Assembly: GCA_903887035.1 (NCBI GenBank)
Contig: CAISOG010000074.1
Coordinates: 1 to 24,209 of the forward strand
DNA length: 24,209 nucleotides
From: an uncultured Holosporaceae bacterium
GTDB lineage: Bacteria > Pseudomonadota > Alphaproteobacteria > CAISOG01
Direction: 5' to 3'
Below are positions 1-7,975 of this stretch, piece after piece. The first letter of the stretch is position 1, and each line of letters begins with the position of its first letter. The translations under genes were made by a program, and so were the position numbers. The notes below the pieces were generated by a model. It did no database searches. It had not been told where the DNA came from and worked only from the letters and a program-made list of their open reading frames with translations.

Positions 1-174
1 GGGTACAGCAGGGAGGGGCAACGATTGCTGGAGCATTTAGGGCTGCAGGTTGATCCCGCCGCCACCACCGATTGGGGGCGTTTTTATCGCCACACCATGG
101 CCAGCCGTGACCAATTCTTCTGGCCAACCATCCGCCAAACCGGCATTGATCAGCTGATTGAACCGCTGGCTTAG
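1..174 (+). CDS. C-terminal fragment of an unrecognised protein
   Basis: Frame 1 is open from the window edge to TAG at 172-174, giving 57 residues that end in IDQLIEPLA. The piece is rich in Arg, Gln and aromatic residues and has no membrane segment. The segment RLLEHLGLQVDPA faintly recalls the C-terminal part of sulfotransferase-like proteins, but this is too weak to name a function. The gene converges on dnaG, whose stop lies 58 bases downstream. The small gap holds a short hairpin (189-204) that could serve either transcript. The main body of the gene lies outside the window. Confidence 0.55.
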   Translation, partial: GYSREGQRLLEHLGLQVDPAATTDWGRFYRHTMASRDQFFWPTIRQTGIDQLIEPLA

Positions 175-188
175 GGGGTGGATGCGGT

Positions 189-219
189 AGGTGGATTCCC
201 ACCTTCGCAAAAATGACGA
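189..219. repeat. Decayed REP-like palindrome between converging genes
   Basis: Positions 189-204 form a perfect 6-bp hairpin (AGGTGG, loop ATTC, CCACCT). It is followed by TTCGCAAAAATGACGA, which resembles the end of the common alphaproteobacterial palindrome type ending in GGGATGACGA. One arm seems mutated to CAAAAATGACGA. It sits just after both converging stop codons. A role as a weak bidirectional terminator is possible, but there is no T-run in either direction. Confidence 0.35.
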
Positions 220-232
220 CCTTTTGCCCTGA

Positions 233-2215
233 TTAGGAATTGTCCTGCTGCCAGATTTGTTGGCGCCGTTGTTCCTGGGCAAGGCGTTGTTTCTGAAAGC
301 GTTCCCAGGCCTCTTGATCAGGAAATTCGCCGGGGGTGGCAATGGTGTTCAGATCAATATCGACCATCAGGTGGTGCCAATCAGCCTGCCACCGTTGCCG
401 CAGGCTGATGCTGTCGGTTAGGCGTTGATAGGGCGCCAGAATGTTGTTGATGGCGGGTTGTTGCAGCAGGCTGATGCCATCCTGCATGCCACGATTTTGC
501 AGCTCGATCAGCAGGGCTTTGGTGTTGAGGGGGGCGCACAAAGCCTCCGCCATTGCGCCGCGCAACCGATCCAACGCGGGATGCTGCAGGGGCAGCTGCA
601 TCGCCTCCTCCGCGACATCCGCCCACAGATCAGGATGATCCATCAGTACCCGCAGCAGGCTGGCCACCTGCAACTGTTGCAATCGGGCGGGCGGCATGGG
701 GTGCAGGCTGCTGGCGCTGAAGCTGTCAAAGCCATCCTGGGCGTTTTTGTTGGCATAAGATCGGCGGTTTTTGCCGCCATCATTGTTTTTGCTTGCGGCG
801 CCAGCGTTGGATTTGCCCGGCAACTGATGCATCGTTTGCTGATAGGGCGCCAGCCACGTCGCCAATTGTTGCGCCAGCGCATGATGATATTCCTGCCGCA
901 GCACGGGATCGGGGATCATCCCGATAAGGTCGCGCACCAGCCGATGCAATTTGGCGCGCGCGGCGGGCTTGGTCAGATCCAACCCCTCAGCGTTCAGGCT
1001 GACAATCGCTTGCTCCAGCGTAAGGGGGGCATCTTGCAGCTTTTGCCAAGCCGATTGGCCATGGCGTTGCAACAGGCTGTCGGGGTCATCGCCCGTAGGC
1101 AGGCGGATGTAGTCAAGCTGTCGGCTTTCGGTTATCAACGGCATGGCCAGCTGCAGAGTGCGAAGGGCTGCCCGCCGCCCCGCTGCATCACCATCCAGGC
1201 AGATGGTCAGGTGATCGCAATGGCCAAAAGCCAGGTGCAGATGGTCGGCGGTGATGGCGGTGCCTAGGGGGGCAATGGCGATGGGAAAGCCCGCCTGATG
1301 CAGGGCGATAACGTCCAAATACCCCTCCACCAGAATTAGGCGGCGTTGGGATGACCCCGCATGGGGCATGGATGAATCCGTGGATCCCGCTGCCGCACCC
1401 TTGGTTTTGGCCGAATCTTTAGCCGAATCTTTTACCGATTTTTGGCCAGCCTGCCGGGCTTGTTTAACCTGATGCAGGCCATAAAGTATGTGACTTTTTT
1501 GGAACAGGGGGCTTTCAGGGGAATTGAGGTATTTGGGCTGATCCCCCGATAACACCCGCCCCCCAAAGCCACAAAGCCGCCCGCGATCATCGCGAATGGG
1601 AAAGATGATGCGGCCGCGAAACCAATCAAAAAAGCGGTTGTCGCGCTTGCCCAACAGGCCAACCTCCACCGCGGCCGTGGTATCCAGCTGCTGTTTTTGC
1701 AACCAATGACTCAGCGGGTTGCCATCACTGGGGGCAAAGCCCAGCTCAAACTGTTCGATGGTTTGTTGGCTTAGGCCGCGTGCGGTCAGATAGGATCTGG
1801 CCGATGCCCCCGGCGATTCGGCCAGCTGTTGATGAAACCACTGGCTGCCGCGCTCCAGCAACTGACGCATCTTATCGGATTTGTGCTGTTGCTGCTCCAT
1901 CCGCGCTTCATCGCCTGGATTGGTGGTGGGCAGGGGCAGGTTCGCCTCCGCCGCCAGCGCGCTAACCGCCTCAGCAAAAGTTTGGCCGTGATAGGCCATG
2001 GCGAATTGGAACAGATCGCCCTTAGCCCCGCAGCCAAAGCAATAGTAAACGCCCTTACCCTCACTAACTTGAAAGGATGGACTTTTTTCCTCATGAAAGG
2101 GGCAGCGGCCAACCAACCTGTTGCCAGTCCGGCGTAGGGCGACATGGCGGCCAACATAGCTAGTCAAGGATACCCGATCGCGTATCTGTTCAACAAAATC
2201 GTCCGCAAACCGCAT
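233..2215 (-). CDS. dnaG: DNA primase DnaG
   Basis: Synthesises RNA primers at the replication fork and interacts with DnaB helicase. The 660-residue product has the N-terminal CHC2 zinc finger (C38, H41, C59, C62), the primase core, and a Toprim domain at about 291-370 with the acidic residues E297, D341 and D343 (VEGYLD, LDGDAAG). A C-terminal helicase-binding region follows. I chose ATG 2215 (MRFADDFV) because AGGGG lies 6 bases upstream; an in-frame ATG at 2257 adds 14 residues but lacks a clear ribosome binding site. Between core and Toprim is a low-complexity insert (about 257-290) rich in Ser, Ala, Lys and Gly, with a KDSAKDSAK duplication. The gene is divergent from petABC. Confidence 0.97.
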   Translation of the reverse strand: MRFADDFVEQIRDRVSLTSYVGRHVALRRTGNRLVGRCPFHEEKSPSFQVSEGKGVYYCFGCGAKGDLFQFAMAYHGQTFAEAVSALAAEANLPLPTTNPGDEARMEQQQHKSDKMRQLLERGSQWFHQQLAESPGASARSYLTARGLSQQTIEQFELGFAPSDGNPLSHWLQKQQLDTTAAVEVGLLGKRDNRFFDWFRGRIIFPIRDDRGRLCGFGGRVLSGDQPKYLNSPESPLFQKSHILYGLHQVKQARQAGQKSVKDSAKDSAKTKGAAAGSTDSSMPHAGSSQRRLILVEGYLDVIALHQAGFPIAIAPLGTAITADHLHLAFGHCDHLTICLDGDAAGRRAALRTLQLAMPLITESRQLDYIRLPTGDDPDSLLQRHGQSAWQKLQDAPLTLEQAIVSLNAEGLDLTKPAARAKLHRLVRDLIGMIPDPVLRQEYHHALAQQLATWLAPYQQTMHQLPGKSNAGAASKNNDGGKNRRSYANKNAQDGFDSFSASSLHPMPPARLQQLQVASLLRVLMDHPDLWADVAEEAMQLPLQHPALDRLRGAMAEALCAPLNTKALLIELQNRGMQDGISLLQQPAINNILAPYQRLTDSISLRQRWQADWHHLMVDIDLNTIATPGEFPDQEAWERFQKQRLAQEQRRQQIWQQDNS

Positions 2216-2252
2216 GGATGCCCCTATCTTTCCGCTTTTCCGCCGCCCGCCT

Positions 2253-2279
2253 ATCATCCTACCCGTGTAGGGTTATGAT
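2253..2279. repeat. Possible degenerate REP-like palindrome
   Basis: The dnaG-petA gap contains ATCATCCTACCC, then GTG, then TAGGGTTATGAT, an imperfect palindrome. Its left part TCATCCTACCC is identical to the reverse complement of part of the intact palindrome at 14514-14539, suggesting a decayed copy. It lies 38 bases upstream of the dnaG start, so it falls in the dnaG 5' untranslated region. It could instead be a chance or regulatory palindrome. Confidence 0.3.
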
Positions 2280-2315
2280 GCCTGGCCAGCCGTGCGCCAG
2301 CCTTGTGATATTATG

Positions 2316-2330
2316 CACCAATTTTTGGTG
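2316..2330. promoter_or_regulatory. Palindrome next to the petABC promoter
   Basis: CACCAA-TTT-TTGGTG is a perfect 6-bp inverted repeat ending one base before the predicted -35 box of petABC. Position and symmetry suggest an operator for a dimeric regulator, perhaps of respiratory genes. It could also act on the divergent dnaG promoter. The regulator is not identifiable from sequence. Confidence 0.4.
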
Positions 2331-2331
2331 T

Positions 2332-2360
2332 TTGCGAAAGCCATCTAACCGTCGTATAGA
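2332..2360 (+). promoter_or_regulatory. Sigma70-type promoter for petABC
   Basis: TTGCGA (2332-2337) and TATAGA (2355-2360) are separated by exactly 17 bases, a good match to the housekeeping promoter consensus (TTGACA, TATAAT). The expected transcription start is near 2367, giving a leader of about 29 bases before the petA ATG at 2396. No other comparably good promoter was seen in this gap. Confidence 0.6.
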
Positions 2361-2395
2361 ATGGGTATCTCGATACGTCACCAACGATTCCTATC

Positions 2396-2974
2396 ATGAC
2401 CACGAAAACACCAAACTCTTCCAATTCCGATGCCGCCCTTGCTGGCGGGCATGAGGCCACCACCGCCAGCCGCCGCGACTTTCTAACCATGGCCGCGGGG
2501 GGCATGTGCGCCCTGGGGGCGGGGGTAGCCCTGGTTCCCTTTGTCGACAGTATGAATCCCGCCGCCGACACCCTGGCCGCCGCCAGTATTGAGGTGGATA
2601 TTTCCAAGGTGCAGCCGGGGCAGGGCATGACGGTCAGCTGGCGGGGTAAGCCCGTCTTTATCCGTCGCCGCACGCCAGAGGAAATTGCCGAGGCGGAGAA
2701 GGCTAGCCTGGCCGACCTTAAGGATCCCCAGGCCGATAAGGATCGGGTGCAAAAGCCCGAATGGCTGGTGCTGATTGGTATTTGCACCCATTTGGGCTGT
2801 GTGCCACTGGGGACTAAGGCGACCGAGACTCGTGGGGAGTATCAGGGCTGGTTCTGCCCCTGCCATGGGTCGGCCTATGACACCTCTGGCCGTATTCGTC
2901 AGGGTCCCGCCCCCACCAACCTTGAGGTTCCCCCCTATAATTTTGTCAGCGATACGGTGATAAAAATTGGCTAA
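2396..2974 (+). CDS. petA: Ubiquinol-cytochrome c reductase, Rieske iron-sulfur subunit
   Basis: Carries the 2Fe-2S cluster of the bc1 complex, passing electrons from ubiquinol at the Qo site to cytochrome c1. The 192-residue protein begins with a twin-arginine-type signal anchor (SRRDFLT, residues 25-31, then a hydrophobic stretch to about 50). The two cluster-binding boxes are CTHLGC (C130, H132, C135) and CPCHGS (C154, C156, H157); C135 and C156 should form the usual disulfide. Length is normal for the family. The ATG has no strong Shine-Dalgarno sequence. It is the first gene of petABC, 46 bases before petB. Confidence 0.97.
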   Translation: MTTKTPNSSNSDAALAGGHEATTASRRDFLTMAAGGMCALGAGVALVPFVDSMNPAADTLAAASIEVDISKVQPGQGMTVSWRGKPVFIRRRTPEEIAEAEKASLADLKDPQADKDRVQKPEWLVLIGICTHLGCVPLGTKATETRGEYQGWFCPCHGSAYDTSGRIRQGPAPTNLEVPPYNFVSDTVIKIG

Positions 2975-3020
2975 GTTTGTTTGCTAATCGACCCCCCGAT
3001 ACATTCATAAAGGTGTTTTC

Positions 3021-4226
3021 ATGTCTGCCCCTAACGCCCCCCAAAAACCCGGTTTAATTGGTTGGTTGGATTACCGACTGCCCATTTTTGGCTTTATGAA
3101 TAAGGAGTTGCGGCAGTATCCGACCCCGAAAAACCTCAGCTATGCCTGGAACTTTGGCTCGTTGGCGGGCATCATCCTGCTGATTATGATTTTGTCGGGG
3201 TTGTTTTTGGCGATGAACTACACGCCCAGCACCGATAAAGCGTTTGACAGTGTTGAGCGGATCATGCGCGATGTCAATTTCGGCTGGTTGTTACGCTACA
3301 TCCATGCCAATGGCGCCTCAGCCTTTTTCGTGGTGGTCTATCTGCATATGGCGCGGGGGCTGTATTACGGATCCTACAAAAGCCCCCGGGAGCTGTTGTG
3401 GATTATCGGCGTGGCGATTTTGCTGTTGATGATGGCGACCGCCTTTATGGGTTATGTGTTGCCCTGGGGGCAGATGAGCTATTGGGGCGCAACCGTTATC
3501 ACCAATTTGTTTTCTGCCATTCCGGTGGTGGGGGATGATATTGTGACCTGGCTTTGGGGTGGTTTTTCGGTGGATAACCCAACGCTGAACCGCTTTTTCG
3601 TGCTACACTATCTGTTGCCCTTTGTGATTCTGGGCGTGGCCTTTTTGCACATGATCGCGCTGCACACCCACGGATCCAACAACCCCACAGGTTTGGATGC
3701 GAAGAAGGAGGATAAAATCCCCTTCCACCCCTATTACACCATCAAAGACCTGTTCGGGTTAGGGGTGTTTTTGGTGCTTTTCGCGCTGTTTGTGTTTTAT
3801 GTTCCCAACTATCTGGGGCATCCCGACAATTACACGCCCGCCAACCCGTTGGTGACGCCCGCGCATATCGTGCCGGAGTGGTACTTTCTGCCCTTCTACG
3901 CCATTTTGCGGGCGGTGCCTGACAAATTGGGGGGTGTCATGCTGATGTTCGGCTCGATAGCCCTGCTGGCCGCGCTGCCCTGGCTGGATCGTCATCCGGT
4001 GCGCAGTGGCCGCTATCGCCCGCTGTTCAAAAAGTTTTTCTGGCTGTTTGTGGTCAACGCCCTGGCGTTGGGTTGGGCGGGGGGTAAGCCGGCTGAGGGG
4101 CACTATCTGCTGATTGGCCGCCTGTGCACTGCCTATTACTTTATTCATATGCTGGTGGTGTTGCCACTGCTGAGCAAATTTGAAAAGCCATCCCCCCTGC
4201 CAACCTCAATCGCGGCGGCCTCATGA
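3021..4226 (+). CDS. petB: Ubiquinol-cytochrome c reductase, cytochrome b subunit
   Basis: Membrane core of the bc1 complex, holding hemes bL and bH and both quinone sites. The 401-residue product has the expected set of hydrophobic helices, paired heme-ligand histidines in the second and fourth helices (RYIHANGASAFF, HYLLPFVILGVAFLHM), and the Qo-site motif PEWYF within HIVPEWYFLPFYAILRAVP. AAGG lies about 9 bases upstream of ATG 3021. The stop codon overlaps the petC start as ATGA, so petC translation is probably coupled. The length fits an alphaproteobacterial PetB that is not fused to cytochrome c1. Confidence 0.97.
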   Translation: MSAPNAPQKPGLIGWLDYRLPIFGFMNKELRQYPTPKNLSYAWNFGSLAGIILLIMILSGLFLAMNYTPSTDKAFDSVERIMRDVNFGWLLRYIHANGASAFFVVVYLHMARGLYYGSYKSPRELLWIIGVAILLLMMATAFMGYVLPWGQMSYWGATVITNLFSAIPVVGDDIVTWLWGGFSVDNPTLNRFFVLHYLLPFVILGVAFLHMIALHTHGSNNPTGLDAKKEDKIPFHPYYTIKDLFGLGVFLVLFALFVFYVPNYLGHPDNYTPANPLVTPAHIVPEWYFLPFYAILRAVPDKLGGVMLMFGSIALLAALPWLDRHPVRSGRYRPLFKKFFWLFVVNALALGWAGGKPAEGHYLLIGRLCTAYYFIHMLVVLPLLSKFEKPSPLPTSIAAAS

Positions 4227-4258
4227 CCATGACCATGACGATGACCATGACCATGACC
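4223..4258 (+). repeat. Six-copy hexanucleotide repeat at the petC start
   Basis: Six tandem units, five ATGACC and one ATGACG (third unit), occupy 4223-4258 and encode (Met-Thr)6. Because the unit is two codons, copy-number change keeps the frame but alters the number of start codons and the N-terminal length. Confidence 0.95.
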
Positions 4259-5023
4259 AAACGATCCTTAGTTTTTGTCGCCCTGTTGCTGGCAGCTATG
4301 GCGCAGCTGTCGCCCGCGCAGGCGGCTGGTGAGGCGGAACCATTGCCCCAGCATGATTGGAGCTTTGCGGGGCCCTTTGGCACCTTTGACCGTGGCGCTT
4401 TGCAACGGGGGTTTCAGGTGTATCGTCAGGTTTGTTCTGCCTGCCACGGCATTAAGCGGGTCGCCTTTCGCAACCTGGCCGATTTGGGCTATTCCGCTGA
4501 GGAAATTAAGGCGATTGCCGCCGAGTATCAGGTGACCGATGGCCCCAATGATGATGGTGAGATGTTTCAGCGCAAGGCGACGCCCGCCGATCGTTTCCCC
4601 AGCCCCTATGCCAATGAAAAGGCGGCCAGGGCGGCCAACAATGGTGCCTATCCGCCCGATCAATCGTTAATTGTTAAAGCCCGCCATGATGGGGCGAACT
4701 ATGTCCGCGCCCTGCTGTTGGGCTATGGGGAGGCACCCGCCGGCATGAAGGTTCAGGACGGCATGCATTACAACAAATATTTTCCTGGCCACCAAATTGC
4801 CATGGCATCCCCCCTGATGGAGGGGGTGGTGACCTATCAGGATGGCACCCCCGCCACCCAGGAACAGATGGCCAATGATGTCGTCACCTTCCTGGCCTGG
4901 GCGGCGGAGCCAGAGGCTGAAGCGCGCAAGCGGATGGGGCTTAAGGTCATGATCTTCTTGGTGCCGATGACCATCGCGCTGTATTTGTTGAAGCGCAAAA
5001 TCTGGTCACGGGTTAAGCATTAG
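4223..5023 (+). CDS. petC: Ubiquinol-cytochrome c reductase, cytochrome c1
   Basis: Membrane-anchored c-type cytochrome that takes electrons from the Rieske protein and passes them to soluble cytochrome c. The heme-binding CSACH motif is at residues 71-75. A Sec signal peptide (KRSLVFVALLLAAMAQLSPAQA) precedes the mature part, and a C-terminal helix (about 241-259) followed by basic residues anchors it. The first twelve residues are six Met-Thr pairs encoded by a six-copy hexanucleotide repeat, so six in-frame ATGs exist; the last (4253) alone would give a normal signal peptide. The first ATG overlaps the petB stop as ATGA. No Shine-Dalgarno sequence is visible, consistent with coupled translation. 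Confidence 0.96.
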   Translation: MTMTMTMTMTMTKRSLVFVALLLAAMAQLSPAQAAGEAEPLPQHDWSFAGPFGTFDRGALQRGFQVYRQVCSACHGIKRVAFRNLADLGYSAEEIKAIAAEYQVTDGPNDDGEMFQRKATPADRFPSPYANEKAARAANNGAYPPDQSLIVKARHDGANYVRALLLGYGEAPAGMKVQDGMHYNKYFPGHQIAMASPLMEGVVTYQDGTPATQEQMANDVVTFLAWAAEPEAEARKRMGLKVMIFLVPMTIALYLLKRKIWSRVKH

Positions 5024-5051
5024 GTCATTAACGCGAATCCACGCCATCTGG

Positions 5052-5082
5052 TTGAAACGAAAATACTTTATAGTCGTTTCAA
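5052..5082 (+). terminator. Possible petABC terminator hairpin
   Basis: TTGAAACGA (5052-5060) and TCGTTTCAA (5074-5082) are perfect 9-bp inverted repeats around a 13-base A/T-rich loop, 28 bases past the petC stop and followed by TTT. The stem is AT-rich and the T-run short, so terminator function is uncertain. The right arm overlaps the left end of the palindromic element at 5073-5243, which could mean that the element brought or inserted beside this hairpin. Confidence 0.35.
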
Positions 5083-5243
5083 TTTAGAAATATCCAGCCT
5101 GCGAAAATGTTACGAGGTCGAGAAACGGAGCGGCCAGGCGCGCCATAGCGTAGCGACGGCGGGAGTGTACACGGAAGTACATGAGCACCGTATCGCAGAG
5201 ATCGTGATATTTGCAGCACTGGAGATTTTTAAAGTGGAATGAC
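5073..5243. repeat. 171-bp imperfect palindromic element (MITE/REP-like)
   Basis: The outer 25 bases on the left (from 5073) match the reverse complement of the right end (to 5243) at 20 of 25 positions. Similarity continues with small indels to about 5113 and back to about 5201. At the centre GTGTAC (5165-5170) and GTACAT (5177-5182) can pair with GU allowance around ACGGAA, flanked by complementary GCGACGG and CCGTATCGC. The left half carries an extra small GC-rich hairpin near GGCCAGGCGCGCC. There is no reading frame of note. It fills the gap between converging petC and rnr almost exactly. This is the expected form of a non-autonomous mobile or REP-like element, but no second copy exists in the window. 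Confidence 0.55.
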
Positions 5244-5247
5244 TAAC

Positions 5248-7848
5248 CTAGCGGCGACCACGCCTGCCAGGGGTTTTGCTGCCCGAACGGCTTTTTGGCC
5301 GTTGCCCAGCTGAATCATTGCCCCCACGGCCAAATCGGCTGCCCGCCCTGGCTTCACGGGCGCGATGGTCGCCATCATAATCGGCTTGGTAATCTTGGTC
5401 GGTGCTTGATGCCCCCCGTTCCATCGCCGCCTGTTGGCGATACGCCCAACTGAGAATCAGATTGCCGGTCAGCATGTCGATTTCCTCAATCTGACACAGC
5501 AACATATCCCCCAGCCCCAGGCTGCTGGCACCCGTCCCGCTGCCCTGGGTCAGGCATTGCCTGGCCGCATCAAAACGCCAATAGCCGCGAGGCAGCAGGC
5601 TCATCGGCATAAATCCCTCCGCCCCATAGGCCGCAATGCTGATAAACAGACCGGCGCGGGTCACGCCATTGACGCGCCCGTCCACCAACTGCTGCCCCTG
5701 GGCGGCCAGATAGGCTATGGCATAGCGGCGAAAGGCATCGCGTTCGGCGGCGGCCGCCCGCCGTTCGGTGATGGACAGATGCTGCCCCACCTCCTCCCAC
5801 CTTGCCAGTGGCCATTTGTGGCCATCGTCAATGCCCGCCTCCCCCAACCCAATAGCGTGCAGCAGCATGCGGTGCACCAACAGGTCGGAGTAGCGGCGGA
5901 TGGGCGAGGTAAAGTGGGCATAGTTGGCCAGATTCAGGCCGAAATGGCCGATGTTGGTCGGGCTGTAGACGGCTTGCGATTGCGACCGCAACACCAATTC
6001 ATTGACCATCGGCGCGGCCGCTGTGCCCGACACCGCCGCCAACGCCTGATTCAGGTTGTGTTGCGTTATGCCATCGGCGTGCCCCAGGCTGATTTCCATT
6101 TCCCGCAGCACTTGTTGCAAATGCTCAATCTTCATTGGGTCGGGGCGGTCGTGAATGCGGTACAGCAGGTTCAGCTTAGCGTCCTGAATGGTTTCGGCCG
6201 CGCACACATTGGCCATCACCATCAGTTCTTCAATCAGCTTATGACTGGCCATCGAGGTGGTTTGGGTAATCGCGCTAATCTGCCCCGCCGCATCAAAGCG
6301 CACCTTATATTCGGGCAGTTCAATGTTCAGCGTGCCGCGCTTGGCACGCAGCCGTAGCAGGCGGTCAAACACCGCCGATAGAGGCGTAACCAGCTGCAAC
6401 AACTCCACCTCCGACAAATCGGTTTGCACGCTGGCCGCCAGCGGGCGATCGCTGTCCGTTATCGCCGCGCTTTCCTTAGCTTTCGCAGCCGTCTTTGCAG
6501 ACTTTGCCGCAGATCCTTTCCCCGTCCCCTGTTCCTGCGCCAACACATCCAACAGCTGTTGCACCTTGTTATAGGTCAGGCGGGCAACTGATTGCATCAG
6601 GCCGCGCACAAAGCGATGGCCAATTTTCTGGCCATGCTGATCCAGGGTGATTTCCACCGCCAAACAGGCGCGCGCTTGGTTGGGCAGCAGGGAGCACCAT
6701 TGGTTCGACAACGCCTCAGGCAGCATCGGCACCACCCGATCGGGAAAATAGACCGAGTTGCCGCGCGCCCGCGCCGCCACATCCAACGGCGATTCGGCGG
6801 GCACATAATGCGCCACATCGGCAATCGCCACCATCACCTTAAAGCCGCCAGGGTTGGCGGGGTCGTCATCCTGCTGCGCCCAGACGGCATCGTCATAGTC
6901 GCGGGCATCCTCCCCATCAATGGTCACCAGCGGGATATGGCGCAAATCCTGGCGCAGTTTGGCATTTTTGGGCAGGGTGGGGGCTGTGGCCGCCTGCGCC
7001 TGTGCCAATGCATCGGCGGGAAAATCAACAGGAATGTCATGCTGATGAATCGCCAGCAGGCTGATGTTGTTGGCGGCCTCACTGTCACCCAATACTGCCA
7101 ACAATTTGCCAGGAATCCAGCCTAAACGGCGGTTGGGGGCGGCGGTAATCGCCACCTTCAGCAGCCATCCATCGCCCAACTTATGTTCCAACACGCATTG
7201 ACGATCCAGCTTCACGGGAATGGCCTGGCGCCGATTGATTGACCAGACCAGCCCGCCGTCATGATGGCGTTCAAACACCCCAACCACGGTTTCGGTGGTG
7301 ATGGTTGGCAAAATACGGATCAGCCGCACCAGCACCGACCCATCCTCCTGCCGATGCAGGCGCGTCAGCACCCGTTGCCCAACCGCCAGCGGTAGACGAT
7401 TGGGGGGCAGCAGCAGTCGCCCCAAATTTTTCCAGGCGGGATCGTCGGCCAAGCCGAACAGATCCCCATCATCGCTTTCCTCCACCACCTCTAAGGTGAC
7501 CAGGCTGCTGGGCATGGCGTTTAACCACCCCTCATCCTGCTCAGCGGCTTCGGGATCACGCAATTTTTTTTCTTGCCAACGTTTCAATTTTAAGGCCTTC
7601 CGCACTTCGGGTTTGTCCAGCCACTGATCATCCTGCGCAATGGCCGCCAGGGCGTCGGCCGTGCTGATTTGCGCGGGTGGTCGGCTGACCGTTTTGGTCA
7701 CTGTTTTGGCACGCAAAGCCTGCCTGGCCGCACGGCTGGGTTTGCTGCCTGTCTTGCTGCTGGGCTTTTTGCTGCCCGTTTTGGGTGGTTTTGTAGGCAA
7801 ATTGCCGCGACCTTTCGCCATCAATGGCTTTTTGTGTTGGGGGCTCAT
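5248..7848 (-). CDS. rnr: Ribonuclease R (3'-5' exoribonuclease)
   Basis: Processive 3'-5' exoribonuclease of the RNase II/R family that degrades structured RNA. About 866 residues: a Lys/Ala-rich basic N-terminus, OB/cold-shock-like domains, the RNB catalytic domain with the acidic motif IDGEDARDYDDAVW, HFTSPIRRYSDLLVHR near its end, then an S1 domain (VDGRVNGVTRAGLFI) and a basic Arg/Gly/Ser tail. Start choice is uncertain: ATG 7848 has a G-rich stretch just upstream, ATG 7875 has AGGG 4 bases upstream, and ATG 7821 is also in frame. The RNB domain carries an Ala/Lys-rich insert at about residues 436-473. The gene converges on petC and is divergent from dapB. Confidence 0.95.
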   Translation of the reverse strand: MSPQHKKPLMAKGRGNLPTKPPKTGSKKPSSKTGSKPSRAARQALRAKTVTKTVSRPPAQISTADALAAIAQDDQWLDKPEVRKALKLKRWQEKKLRDPEAAEQDEGWLNAMPSSLVTLEVVEESDDGDLFGLADDPAWKNLGRLLLPPNRLPLAVGQRVLTRLHRQEDGSVLVRLIRILPTITTETVVGVFERHHDGGLVWSINRRQAIPVKLDRQCVLEHKLGDGWLLKVAITAAPNRRLGWIPGKLLAVLGDSEAANNISLLAIHQHDIPVDFPADALAQAQAATAPTLPKNAKLRQDLRHIPLVTIDGEDARDYDDAVWAQQDDDPANPGGFKVMVAIADVAHYVPAESPLDVAARARGNSVYFPDRVVPMLPEALSNQWCSLLPNQARACLAVEITLDQHGQKIGHRFVRGLMQSVARLTYNKVQQLLDVLAQEQGTGKGSAAKSAKTAAKAKESAAITDSDRPLAASVQTDLSEVELLQLVTPLSAVFDRLLRLRAKRGTLNIELPEYKVRFDAAGQISAITQTTSMASHKLIEELMVMANVCAAETIQDAKLNLLYRIHDRPDPMKIEHLQQVLREMEISLGHADGITQHNLNQALAAVSGTAAAPMVNELVLRSQSQAVYSPTNIGHFGLNLANYAHFTSPIRRYSDLLVHRMLLHAIGLGEAGIDDGHKWPLARWEEVGQHLSITERRAAAAERDAFRRYAIAYLAAQGQQLVDGRVNGVTRAGLFISIAAYGAEGFMPMSLLPRGYWRFDAARQCLTQGSGTGASSLGLGDMLLCQIEEIDMLTGNLILSWAYRQQAAMERGASSTDQDYQADYDGDHRAREARAGSRFGRGGNDSAGQRPKSRSGSKTPGRRGRR

Positions 7849-7975
7849 TCCCCCCCCAGGAATTCTCGTTATCATTGTACCCTGGCGGCGACGCGCATGC
7901 TACAGCAAAATGATGGGGGGGTATAAGTTCAATTTGATTGGTTCAAAAGCACTTTGGGTCAATTAGGCGTGGCAT

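Noticed and set aside
425..1267. 280-residue + strand open frame inside dnaG
   Set aside because: Composition is Gln/Gly/Ala/His-rich with no recognisable domain; it is antisense to the conserved DnaG core.
5024..5247. tRNA or small structured RNA gene between petC and rnr
   Set aside because: No cloverleaf with T-loop or anticodon features; the folding is explained better by terminal inverted repeats of a palindromic element.
5434..6357. 307-residue + strand open frame inside rnr
   Set aside because: Antisense to the RNB and S1 domains of RNase R; no domain or ribosome binding site supports it.
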